Shown one piece after another: positions 8,546 to 16,736 of a stretch of 64,000 bases of DNA. The notes below the pieces were generated by a model. It saw only the letters and a program-made list of their open reading frames with translations, was not told the origin of the DNA and did not search any database. The position numbers and the translations under genes are program-made. Source of the DNA: Phaeobacter piscinae (lineage in GTDB: Bacteria; Pseudomonadota; Alphaproteobacteria; Rhodobacterales; Rhodobacteraceae). The stretch's first letter is position 1. Each line of letters opens with the position of its first letter. Location: positions 38,010-102,009 of the forward strand of contig NZ_CP010683.1 of the NCBI RefSeq assembly GCF_002407245.1. Direction: 5' to 3'.

Positions 8546-9239
8546 AGAACGCATCGCGATGCTCTTCAGAGAGAGTTGGTACATGGGCCGGTCTGACGCC
8601 TGCGCGCAACCAATCCGACGAACGTGATGTACCAGGCGGTATTACAAGAGCGGGAGATGCCTATCCGAGGCGGGCGCAGCGCCAGGCCGCAACGGTTATG
8701 ACGAACCGGGGCAGATCGACATGGCTGAGGAATTAGGGAGCCCACCTCGCACGACGCTGTGGTTTCAAGTACGCGATGGTTGCTCTGGCTCGCCATATTG
8801 CGGTGATACCCCATCTGATCTGGGTCGATAGCTCAGTATTCCAGCCGGATACCCCTCCGAACATGGCCTGACTGAATGTTCTTCTGCCCTCTGCCTGCTT
8901 GATCGCAGGTCTTCGAGGTCTCGTAGGGACGTGGTTCCGATGATGCCGTAATCTGGACTGTCGCTGACTTCCGGAAAACACGCCAATTAAATGGGCACAT
9001 CGAAATTGCATCGAACCAGCATCATGTTGGCAGCCAGCGCGCCGACCACGGACCGAAGCATATACCCGAATGACCTCAATCCAAAGCCGCCGCAGAATGC
9101 TGGACGGGCAAGAATAGAGCTGGTTAAGCCGCTTTGGCGGACCAATTTGCCTGCCAAAATGGCTTGACTGAAACGGCCTCGTTTCCGACGGTCGGCCCCT
9201 AGTTCATCGTGAAGCTCAGACATGGAGCGAAAAAGATCT
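8546..9239. other. Gap without a recognisable gene
   Basis: About 690 bases downstream of the frmR-like gene. An open frame of 78 codons (9223-8987, minus) starts 14 bases after the frmR stop, but it has no recognisable domain and may be the 5' stub of a gene lost to IS activity. Nothing else is supported. Confidence 0.4.
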
Positions 9240-9530
9240 TCACTTCAGGTATGTCTTAAGAATTTTCATTATCTCAGCAATTTCATCATCGACGCTGCGC
9301 AGCGTGCGAGAAGACGTTGCGGCGGCATCCAAGCTAAAGGTTTCCTTCAGATGGCTTTGCATTACCTCTGCCATCAGGCCGTTTGCTGCGCCCCGCATGG
9401 CAACAATCTGTTGCAGTAGGGCAGCACAACCAGTCCCGCTGTCAATCGCTCTTTCGAGGGCTTCTGCTTGACCTTTAATGCGTCGAAGGCGTGTGATCGT
9501 ACGCTTCTTCTCTTCCGGAGTCTGCAGCAT
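9240..9530 (-). CDS. frmR: FrmR-like CsoR/RcnR-family repressor
   Basis: A 96-residue all-helical repressor of the CsoR/RcnR family, closest to the formaldehyde sensor FrmR. It keeps TPEEKK at the N-terminus, RLRRIKGQ, Cys35 (GTGCAALLQQI), His60 (SHLKETF) and the RGAANGLMAEV segment. In E. coli FrmR, formaldehyde crosslinks the N-terminal Pro2 to Cys35. Here residue 2 is Leu if the ATG at 9530 is used, which has AAGGA upstream. The nearby adhC promoters carry dyads in the right place for such a repressor, and a degenerate version lies in this gene's own promoter region. It is surrounded by IS relics and is not joined to either operon. Confidence 0.88.
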   Translation of the reverse strand: MLQTPEEKKRTITRLRRIKGQAEALERAIDSGTGCAALLQQIVAMRGAANGLMAEVMQSHLKETFSLDAAATSSRTLRSVDDEIAEIMKILKTYLK

Positions 9531-9554
9531 CAAGCTATCCTTTATTCTAGTGGC

Positions 9555-9582
9555 AACATACAATACAATAGTAGAGCTTCAA
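9555..9582 (-). promoter_or_regulatory. Putative frmR promoter with degenerate adhC-type operator
   Basis: On the minus strand, -35 TTGAAG (9582-9577) and -10 TATGTT (9560-9555) are 16 bases apart. On the plus strand 9557-9575 reads CATACaatACaATAGTAga, which matches the adhC operator A (CATACTCCACTATAGTATG) at 14 of 19 positions. This fits weak autoregulation. Confidence 0.45.
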
Positions 9583-9841
9583 GAAGCTAGGTTGAAGATT
9601 CGGTGCACCCCTTCAGGTGGAGCTATCTTGACGCCATCTTGACTTTTAGTTGCGCGCTCATCAGAACCATAAAGACCATAGTGGATTGAAGGGCTTACGC
9701 AAGCTATAAGTGGATATGTGCGGCGCCTAGGTCACCTCGTAAGTGAGTTCGAGAGATGAGTGCTCTGCCCACAGAAAACTGGACCGTATGAAGCTGGAGT
9801 TTTCCGCTAAGCTTCCCTGTCTGGGAGAGGAGCGGAATCAC
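9583..9841. other. Gap without recognisable features
   Basis: About 260 bases between the frmR-like promoter and an IS3 relic. I see no gene or clear signal. Confidence 0.4.
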
Positions 9842-9945
9842 ATGAAAGCATCGAAGTTCACGGAGGTGCAGAAGGCCTTCGTCCTGAAGCAGGGCGAGCA
9901 AGGCACTCCGGTCGCGTAGATCTGCCGCAAGGCGGGGATCAGAGG
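9842..9945 (+). pseudogene. IS3-family OrfA fragment with in-frame stop
   Basis: Starts MKASKFTEVQKAFVLKQGEQ, the usual N-terminus of IS407-type OrfA proteins. A TAG stop interrupts it after TPVA, and ICRKAGIR continues in the same frame. It is a decayed relic. Confidence 0.75.
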
Positions 9946-10005
9946 TGGTCGCAGGATTTCGGACCAGTTGCTAAGCTGTAGCGCCTGACGAAGGAACGAC
10001 CACAT

Positions 10006-10122
10006 ATGACGAAGCGGAAACGCTATTCGACGGAGTTCAAGGCTAAGGTTGCACTTGAGGCCATCCGTGAAGAACTGACGACGGCCGAGCTGGCCAAGCC
10101 GGTCTTTCGTACGGTCGAGATG
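10006..10122 (+). pseudogene. Second IS3-family OrfA fragment
   Basis: Starts MTKRKRYSTEFKAKVALEAI, the N-terminus of IS3/IS150-type OrfA. Similarity stops near 10110, where an oppositely oriented IS110 fragment begins, so one relic has been cut by another. Confidence 0.75.
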
Positions 10123-10389
10123 CATCAAGACCGATCGCGCTCCGTGGATTAGAAGCGTTCGGAGATAGCGGCTCCCTCGCTTCGCAATGCCATGAAGTGT
10201 CTGCTTGCCCACAGTGGAATGCTGCCGCGGCACAAGACCCAGCCATGCGGCCACGTCTCGTGCTTTCCTGAAACGCGCAGGATCACCAATGAATGCAAGG
10301 ATGGCAGTCGCTCCGAGAGGACCGACTCCCGGAATGGTCATCAGCCGACGCGCGGTCTCATCCCTGTCCGCGATGTTCTTGATCTCGGC
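10120..10389 (-). pseudogene. IS110-family transposase C-terminal relic
   Basis: The minus-strand frame reads RRLMTIPGVGPLGATAILAF, then RDVAAWLGLVPRQHSTVGK and GIAKRGSRYLRTLLIHGAR. These are the transposase_20 (IS116/IS110/IS902) domain with its conserved serine region. The N-terminal DEDD domain is missing. Confidence 0.85.
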
Positions 10390-10499
10390 TGACACGCTGC
10401 AGATAGCCGGTCTCCTCAGCAGTGTGGTTCTGCAAAACCACTGTTGAGACCTGAGGCCGGTTATGGCCACACGCTGCGCTATTTGGGGGGCTACGCGCG

Positions 10500-10796
10500 T
10501 GGCCATAGCCTTAATACAGCGCTTCTTTCCGACGTGCTACGGCAGCGAGTTCATTTCTCGCTATCTGGATCTTTGGGGCTACGCCAACCATGTCACGCTG
10601 GACTTCTCACGGCCCGTAAAACCCACGGGCAGCGGAATGCCGGAACGCCCATTGGTTCATGAGCCTTGCGGACGCTCGCGAAAAGCTGGAGGATTGGCGT
10701 AGACACTATAACGACGACAGACCTCTCAGTGCGATCAGATGCAACGTACCGATCGCCATGCACTATCCCGATGGCGTCACCAGCCCGTCATCGTGA
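10500..10796 (+). pseudogene. IS3-family OrfB C-terminal relic, frameshifted
   Basis: One plus frame reads GSEFISRYLDLWGYANHVTL and DFSRPVKPTG. After a frameshift another frame reads SLADAREKLEDWRRHYNDDR and ends near VTSPSS. Together they are the end of the IS3 integrase core. The relic runs to about 90 bases before the cyclase gene. Confidence 0.75.
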
Positions 10797-10887
10797 AACA
10801 GCCCGGAAATTCCAGCTTACGGTAGTCCAAGGTTGGGTCGCAGAGAAACTTGTTATCAAGTCGAATGGTGAGTGGAGGAAACGACGA

Positions 10888-12060
10888 TTGAACAACGCGA
10901 GGCGAGAAAGCTGTAAAATACGAGAACTAGCAGTCTGCTTGGCTGAAGTTTCAGAACGGCCATTAAAGCTGAAGGCTCTATTTGAGCACTATTGCAACAA
11001 GTTAGAGAAGCTAGAACTACCCGTAGATAGAGCGTCTCTAGGTTTAGAATTATTGCACCCAAATATCACCGGATGGCAATATATATGGAATTCACAATCC
11101 TCAACCTCAACTTCTCTTGAATGCCCGATTAGTTCCAATGTGGATTATACGAACAGTCCCGCGCTCCAGGTTAGTCTAGCAGGCCAGCCTATCAGGTATC
11201 CTCTGATTTCTAAGCAATGTGAGCTCCCGATGTTGGAAAGACTTAGAAAGGACGGGGCTACCGATTACTACATAGTTCCTTTACCGTTTCTTGACAGGTG
11301 CCGAACTGCGTTCATCTCGTACGCTACGCATCGTACTAACGGATTTCGTCAAGAACAGCTTATAGATCTTCACCTTGCAACAATTCTGATTAGCCCATGG
11401 ATCGAACGACACGTGTTGCGTCGAATATCTAAGGATATCCTGGAAGTTTATGTAGGACGTAGATCGGGTGCACAGGTTTACGAGGGGGTAATTAAGAGAG
11501 GAGCTGCGGAAGTTGTTGATGCCGTCATTTTTTTTGCTGATCTTCGAGATTTCACAAAGCGCTCTAATAGCCAAAACCTACCTACTGTATTGGAAGATTT
11601 AAATCAATGGCTGGAGCTTTTGGTTGCGGCCGTAGTTAATAATGGTGGCGAGGTTCTAAAATTTGTTGGTGACGGAATCTTGGCGATGTTTCCAGTGGGG
11701 GAGGAGGGTTTGGAAAACGCAAGCCAATCTGCTCTACTTGCCTGTAGAGAGGCGTTATCAACAGTTTCGAACCTCAATGTTCAGAGGGAAAACTTGGGAC
11801 AGCAGAAGATGTTTTTTGTTATGGGCCTCGATGCAGGAGAAGTAGCATATGGAAATGTCGGCGGGATCGAGAGGCTTGATTTTACAGCAATTGGGAGAAC
11901 TGTAAATCGTGCGAGCAGACTAGTTGATCTAGCCAAGGATCTTGAAATTACTGTTGCAATATCAAGCACATGCGCTGGCAACTTATCATGTGAGCTAAGT
12001 CATGTTGGCTCTCATTTTTTGCGCGGCTTTGACGAAGCTATCGAAGTTTATTCGCTTTGA
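10888..12060 (+). CDS. Class III adenylate/guanylate cyclase
   Basis: A 390-residue protein with an N-terminal sensory-type region (about 1-210) and a C-terminal class III cyclase domain (about 220-385). It should make cAMP or cGMP. The domain keeps both metal-binding aspartates, in FFADLRDFTKRS and VGDGILAMFP, and the later GEVAYGNVGG and FTAIGRTVNRASRL segments. No transmembrane helix is seen, so it is probably cytoplasmic. The frame is open to 10666 but that part is IS3 debris; I chose TTG at 10888, 9 bases after GGAGG (10874-10878). An original upstream start may have been lost to the IS. Its AT-richer composition differs from the plasmid backbone. Confidence 0.82.
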   Translation: MNNARRESCKIRELAVCLAEVSERPLKLKALFEHYCNKLEKLELPVDRASLGLELLHPNITGWQYIWNSQSSTSTSLECPISSNVDYTNSPALQVSLAGQPIRYPLISKQCELPMLERLRKDGATDYYIVPLPFLDRCRTAFISYATHRTNGFRQEQLIDLHLATILISPWIERHVLRRISKDILEVYVGRRSGAQVYEGVIKRGAAEVVDAVIFFADLRDFTKRSNSQNLPTVLEDLNQWLELLVAAVVNNGGEVLKFVGDGILAMFPVGEEGLENASQSALLACREALSTVSNLNVQRENLGQQKMFFVMGLDAGEVAYGNVGGIERLDFTAIGRTVNRASRLVDLAKDLEITVAISSTCAGNLSCELSHVGSHFLRGFDEAIEVYSL

Positions 12061-12291
12061 TATTGAGCAAGAGGAATATTCGGTTCTCAGAGGTGTCCAG
12101 CTTTCGACGAACCCGGTTGTTGATTTCCGCCTCTCTATTCGGCGGGTGCAAGTCAAGCGTCACCGAGGAAGGTTCCGAGGCGGTAATCTTTGTCTTCCGC
12201 GGGGTCTCGCTTCTCTTCGGGATCGGCACACGGGCCCTCCCATGATGGGATAATGGACCTGTCACGCTTTGATGCCGCTCCGATTTCTCAC

Positions 12292-13185
12292 TTATGCAGC
12301 TTTAGCCTCGAAGGCCAAGGGACTTTTCCAGCCGAGAGCTGAATGCTTACGGCGCGGATTGTAGAAGCCGTTGATGTATTCGAAGATTGCCAGTTCGGCA
12401 GCCCGCCGTGTCGGCCATGAACGACGCCAGATCAACTCGGCCTTGATGGTCTTGAAGAATGTTTCGACCGCTGCGTTGTCGTAGCAGTTGCCTTTCCCGC
12501 TCATCGAGACCTCAAAGCCAGGCTGACGCAGGATCTTCTGGTAGTCGTGAGAACAATACTGGCTTCCACGATCCGTGTGATGGATGCATCCCTCGGGCGG
12601 TTGCCGCAAAGCAGTGGCCATCTTCAATGCCCGGATTGCCAGATCACGCTTCATCCGGTTGCTCACCGCCCAGCCGACGACACGCCGGGAATGCAGGTCG
12701 AGGATCACGGCGAGATAGAGCCAGCCTTCCTGTGTCCAGACATAGCTGATGTCGCCCGCCCATTTCTGGTTCGGGCGATCCGCCGAGAAGTCACGATCCA
12801 GCAGGTTTGGCGCGATGTTGAAGCTGTGATTGCTGTCGGTTGTCGCCTTGAACCTCTTGCTCCGCTTCACGGAAATACCGTTCTGGCGCATCAGCCTGCC
12901 AACACGACGATGGCCGACATCGATGCCCAGTTCCTTCAACTCCTCGGTCATCCGCGGACGGCCATAGCTGCCCAGGGACAGGGCGAACTGCTCGCGAATG
13001 TGGGCCAGGACCACCACGTCCTTGCGCTGGCTGTCACTGAGCGGACGACTGCGCCAGGCTCGATATCCCCGAGAGCTGACATCCATAATCTCGCAGAGCC
13101 GGTTCACCGGGATTTCGTTGCGGTGTTCTTCAACGAAGGCAAACCTCATTTGCTTCTCTCCGCGAAGAACACCGTTGCCTTTTTT
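12292..13185 (-). pseudogene. IS3-family transposase OrfB, cut from OrfA by an insertion
   Basis: Carries the HTH_21 region (RPRMTEELKELGIDVGHRRV) and a complete DDE integrase core: Asp in WAGDISYVWT, Asp in HHTDRGSQY and Glu in NAAVETFFKTIK. In intact elements OrfB is made as an OrfAB fusion by -1 frameshifting. The A6G slippery run is still present on the minus strand at 13185-13179. Because the IS110 element has inserted just upstream, OrfA and the fusion are broken. Confidence 0.9.
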
Positions 13186-13192
13186 AGAACGT

Positions 13193-13411
13193 CCCTCTTG
13201 TCTTAGAGATTTTGATGACATGTGGCACATCAGAGCTATCCCCCGGCACGGCATTTATGCCGGGGGATAGCGGGGGTCGGATCGGTTCCCTCTGGGTTTT
13301 GAGGAACCGTGGAGGAGTAGGATCGCCCCCGCGCTTTTTACTGGCCTGAACGGATACTGAGGCACCGTTTTGCGCGGGGGCCTGAATGACAAGAAGAGGT
13401 GGGAAAGAGCT
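13193..13411 (+). ncRNA. Probable bridge-RNA region of IS110 copy 1
   Basis: IS110-group elements encode a bridge RNA in the non-coding end that precedes the transposase. This 219-bp leader has a 13-bp perfect stem (CTATCCCCCGGCA at 13236-13248 with 13258-13270). The same region is at 25510-25728. The RNA itself is inferred from the family and from this stem. Confidence 0.5.
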
Positions 13412-14344
13412 ATGACGAAGAGCATTGGGATAGACGTCTCCAAAGAGACGCTGGATGCGCATAGGACGGACGACGGCGCTCATGCGCAGTTCCAGAATGA
13501 CAGTAAGGGTCGCCGCGCACTCTTGCGGTGGATTGGAGACAAGGTATCGCTCGTCGTCTTTGAAGCAACTGGTGCTTATCATCGTGGATTGGAGCTAGAT
13601 TTGGCCGGTGCATCAGTGCCATTTGCCAAAGTTAACCCCAAACAAGCGCGACGCTTTGCACAAGCAATCGGAAAGCTGGCCAAGACGGATCGCGTCGATG
13701 CCGCGATGCTCGCCAAAATGGGGGCTGTCCTCGATTTATCGCCGCAAACGCCAGCAACCCCGGAATTGCACGATATGCGGGAGTTACTCACAGCAAGGCG
13801 GGCGCTCATCAAAGATCAAACCGCTGCACGAACTCGATTGGCGACAGCATCTGTAGGTTCTGTTCAAACGATCCTAAAGCGCCGATTGAAGCAGATCGTC
13901 AAAGACATCGATCAGATTGACGACGCCCTGCGCAACTTGTCTGGCCGGGATATGACATTCGCTCGGAAGGTCGCAATTCTTGCCAGTATACCGGGGATCG
14001 GTCAGCTGACGGCCATTACGCTTTTGATCGACATGCCTGAGATCGGGGGCATGGACAACAAGCAGGCCGCCAGCCTGGCTGGGCTTGCACCGGTCTCGCA
14101 GAGTTCCGGGAAATGGCAGGGAAAAGAAAGGATCCAGGGCGGTCGGGCACAACTGCGCAAAGCTCTGTACATGCCGGCCCTCGTTGCCACACGTGTGAAC
14201 CCGGATATGACAAGAAAGTACAATCAGCTCATCGAAGCTGGAAAAGAGAAAAAGGTCGCGCTGACCGCCATCATGCGGAAGCTGCTGGTCATGGCAAACG
14301 CCTTGCTACGCAGCAATCGAATGTGGACCAAAGCTCGGCCTTGA
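13412..14344 (+). CDS. IS110-family DEDD transposase, copy 1
   Basis: A 310-residue recombinase. The N-terminal RuvC-like domain shows IGIDVSKETLDAHR, VFEATGAYHRGLELD and KTDRVDAAMLAKM, which supply the DEDD acidic residues. The C-terminal transposase_20 domain shows LASIPGIGQLTAITLLIDMP and AGLAPVSQSSGKWQG, with the catalytic serine region. The start is set at 13412 (GGGAAAGAG upstream), as in copy 2; the frame is open further upstream here. It differs from copy 2 by two residues (Thr/Ala and Asp/Asn near residues 124-132). Confidence 0.95.
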   Translation: MTKSIGIDVSKETLDAHRTDDGAHAQFQNDSKGRRALLRWIGDKVSLVVFEATGAYHRGLELDLAGASVPFAKVNPKQARRFAQAIGKLAKTDRVDAAMLAKMGAVLDLSPQTPATPELHDMRELLTARRALIKDQTAARTRLATASVGSVQTILKRRLKQIVKDIDQIDDALRNLSGRDMTFARKVAILASIPGIGQLTAITLLIDMPEIGGMDNKQAASLAGLAPVSQSSGKWQGKERIQGGRAQLRKALYMPALVATRVNPDMTRKYNQLIEAGKEKKVALTAIMRKLLVMANALLRSNRMWTKARP

Positions 14345-14363
14345 CCAAGACGGATACTCCTCC

Positions 14364-14602
14364 CGGAGCTGCCGGTTCTCTCTGCGCAGTTCTGCGACCT
14401 CGCGCTCAAGGTCGGTTTGCGCTGTCGGATTCTCGGGGTTCTTGCGTTCCTGCTGGATCCACCGGCTCAGCGTTGAAAAGCCAACACCGAAGTCAGCGGC
14501 AACCTGCTTGCGGGAAAGTCCGCTCGTCAATGCGACCCGAACCGCTTCTGCGCGGAACTCCGGGCTCGGTCGTGATGCCATGTCTGTTCTCCTTTGCGAC
14601 AC
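14364..14602 (-). pseudogene. IS3-family OrfA, truncated by IS110 insertion
   Basis: The minus strand reads ASRPSPEFRAEAVRVALTSG, then LSRKQVAADFGVGFSTLSRW and a leucine-zipper-like segment EREVAELRRENRQLREE. This is the helix-turn-helix protein OrfA of IS3 elements. The frame is cut at 14363 and would have continued at 13191 with RDVLKKATVFF. Confidence 0.88.
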
Positions 14603-14764
14603 GATACGTGATCAAAGGAGCGGCACAATTCCGCGACAGGTCCATAAGAGGAACAAAGCGGCTCGATCTGAGAAACGTCATGGCGGCATGGGCGTCGCCG
14701 GCACCGCGGAAATCACGAGCTCACTTCATCCACCGTCCCGCGAAGGACGTCTTGCCGCCTTGGG

Positions 14765-14840
14765 CGGACCTCAGATGACGTTTACGTTGAAAGAGCTGAA
14801 GCGGCTCTAGAAGGAGAACGAGCGGCTCACAATGAGCTTG
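14765..14840 (+). pseudogene. IS3-family OrfA sliver
   Basis: A short plus-strand piece reads TLKELKRL, a stop, then KENERL, like the C-terminal zipper of IS3 OrfA proteins. It lies just downstream of the cyd-associated small gene, probably marking a past insertion. Confidence 0.45.
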
Positions 14841-14841
14841 C

Positions 14842-14973
14842 CTATCTTTCTACGTTTCCCGAGAGGATTAGCCGCAATAAACCTGCCACTAAGACGAGCA
14901 CGACAACACTTAATATCCATATAATCGTCATCCAGCGCAGTCGCTTCCATAAGGTGGCTGACACTTTCTTCAT
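14842..14973 (-). CDS. DUF2474-type small membrane protein of cytochrome bd (CydX-like)
   Basis: A 43-residue protein with one transmembrane helix (TIIWILSVVVLVLVAGLL) after a basic stretch with LWKRLRW. This is the pattern of the DUF2474 family, usually encoded just after cydB of CIO-type oxidases and thought to act like the small subunit CydX. The start at 14973 has a strong GGAGGAAGAGGA before it. Here it is 755 bases from cydB, and the gap holds IS110 and IS3 relics. It was probably the third gene of the cyd operon before those insertions. Confidence 0.7.
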   Translation of the reverse strand: MKKVSATLWKRLRWMTIIWILSVVVLVLVAGLLRLILSGNVER

Positions 14974-15728
14974 TCCTCTTCCTCCGTCATGTTTACAGTC
15001 TCGAATAGGAGGTTGCATTCCCTGCGATTGCGTGTCTTCGGTAGACAGATAACATGGTACAGGCAATATTTTGGCGGTGCTCCGCTACCCAACCTTGGAC
15101 CGCCAGGAGCTGGCTTTTTCTGGCTCTGTCACAATGATGGGCTGGTAACGCCATCGGGATAATGCATGGTAATCATAACGTTCTATCCGATTGCCCTGCG
15201 GGGTCCTTCTTCATTTTAGTGCCGACGCCAATCCTCCGGTTTATCGCGGGCATCTGCAACGCTCATGAACCGGTTAGCGTTCAGGTAGCCAGCGCCAGTA
15301 GACTTTAGTCCATCCCTTCCTCTCGGGATAGACCAGGCTATGCCGCAGCGGGAAACTCTCAAGAAGCTGCCCCGGCAATCCTCCCCGACTTGCCCAACAG
15401 CTTCATTGCCACGCCCCAACCCAGTGATCTGCCAGTGCAGACCATATCCGAGGGCCTGCTCCAAAGAAGAAAAGCAGCTGTCGGGTTCTTCTACTGAGCC
15501 TTTAAAAAATGATTGGGGCGGTGGGCAATGTTGACTTCGTCGCCGCGTTCTCCGCCCGCAGCCGAAACGGTGGCTTTGTGGCGGTCCAGGCCTGTGTATA
15601 TGATATCCTGCATTTGGCCTCTACCCAATCTTTTGACACTACGCCAGCCAATCTGGCGCAACCCTCGTACGGAGAATGCCTCTGGAGAGACCACCGGCCC
15701 AGTCAACTGGTGACCCCGATCATCCGCT
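14974..15728. other. IS scar between cydB and the DUF2474 gene
   Basis: Holds minus-strand relics. At about 15491-15613 MQDIIYTGLDRHKATVS is an IS110/IS1111 transposase N-terminus. At about 15216-15300 RFMSVADARDKPEDWRR is an IS3 OrfB end. No intact gene is seen. Confidence 0.65.
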
Positions 15729-16733
15729 CTAGTGATACCCTTCATCACTGACCTTTCCGCGGAAAACCCAATATGCCCAAGCGGAATAGGTTAGTATGAT
15801 TGGAACAATGAAAACAGTACCCACCAACAGGAACTTTTGGCTTTCTCTCGGTGCTGCAGCGTCCCAAATCGTAACTGACGGGGGTACTGAATAAGGCAAG
15901 ACACTGATACCCAGGCCCACAAAACCCAGGAAGAACAATAGCAAAGCCATAAAAAATGGAATTCGGTCTGATCCACTCTTTATCCCACGGAAGAACACCA
16001 CAGAGCTTAATGCAACAAGTATCGGAACTGGTGCGGTAAACAACATGTGGGGTAGAGCGAACCATTTCTGCCAATATTCAATGCTCAGAAACGGCGTAGC
16101 TATACTTACCAGAACCAATGCCACAAGCGTTGCCACCCCGAGAGAAAGAGCCATCTTCCTCGCGTGCTCTTGAGCTTCCCCCTCGGTTTTCCAGATCAGC
16201 CAAGTTGAGCCTAGAAGGCTATATCCAACCACAACCGATACGCCTGTCAGAACGCTAAAGGGTGTCAGCCAATCCAACCAGTTTCCCGCATACATATTCT
16301 CTTCTACGCGCACTCCCTGCAGGATCGCACCTAGAGTCATACCCTGGCATAGTGCTGCAACCAACGAACCTGTCGTAAAAGCCAAATCCCAGAACCCTCT
16401 ATGCCGAGGGTCTCGCCAACGAAACTCAAATGCAACTCCTCGAAAAACGAGACCCAAAAGCATCGCAACCATAAGCGGATAGGTTGCCGGCAACAGGATC
16501 GAAAAGGCCAAAGGAAACATTGCCATAAGCCCTCCCCCACCAAGCACCAACCATGTTTCGTTCCCGTCCCATACAGGAGCAATAGAATTCATTGCTTGAT
16601 CGCGCTCGGCGCCAACTTTTAGACTCGGAAACAATATCCCAATCCCCAAATCGAAACCGTCCATCACGACATATGCGAAAACCGCAAATCCAATAATGCA
16701 GGCCCACATGACGGTTAAATCCATGTTTTCCAT
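15729..16733 (-). CDS. cydB: Cytochrome bd (cyanide-insensitive type) oxidase subunit II
   Basis: A 334-residue polytopic subunit (about eight or nine transmembrane helices) of the bd-type quinol oxidase. It has the N-terminal VVMDGFDLGIGIL and APVWDGNETWLVLGGGG segments characteristic of CydB/CioB. The start at 16733 has AGGAG seven bases upstream, inside the end of cydA, and the two genes are 3 bases apart. It follows cydA and, further up, ndh, fghA, the VOC gene and adhC of operon B. Confidence 0.95.
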   Translation of the reverse strand: MENMDLTVMWACIIGFAVFAYVVMDGFDLGIGILFPSLKVGAERDQAMNSIAPVWDGNETWLVLGGGGLMAMFPLAFSILLPATYPLMVAMLLGLVFRGVAFEFRWRDPRHRGFWDLAFTTGSLVAALCQGMTLGAILQGVRVEENMYAGNWLDWLTPFSVLTGVSVVVGYSLLGSTWLIWKTEGEAQEHARKMALSLGVATLVALVLVSIATPFLSIEYWQKWFALPHMLFTAPVPILVALSSVVFFRGIKSGSDRIPFFMALLLFFLGFVGLGISVLPYSVPPSVTIWDAAAPRESQKFLLVGTVFIVPIILTYSAWAYWVFRGKVSDEGYH

Positions 16734-16736
16734 GCC

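Larger units (their letters stand above)
13192..14363 (+). mobile_element. IS110-family element, copy 1
   Basis: A 1172-bp segment shared with 25509-26680, with only a few base differences noticed. The boundaries come from comparing the two sites. It begins near TCCCTCTTG and ends near GATACTCCTCC. It has one DEDD transposase, about 220 bp of leader before the gene and about 20 bp after it, and no long terminal inverted repeats, as is usual for IS110. It lies inside an IS3 element. Confidence 0.93.
12254..14644 (-). mobile_element. IS3-family element interrupted by an IS110-family element
   Basis: Both ends begin TGGACCTGTC on their own strand (12254 rightward, 14644 leftward) and share further positions around GCCGCTCC. 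A 3-bp direct repeat TAA flanks them (12251-12253 and 14645-14647), the size expected for IS3. OrfA and OrfB are split by the IS110 copy at 13192-14363, so this copy cannot make transposase by itself. Confidence 0.9.

Noticed and set aside
9838..10506. Intact IS110 transposase of 222 residues
   Set aside because: Only the C-terminal domain is recognisable; the ends are unrelated sequence from other relics.
10666..10887. N-terminal extension of the cyclase to ATG 10666
   Set aside because: That part overlaps an IS3 OrfB relic in another frame and has no cyclase-family features.
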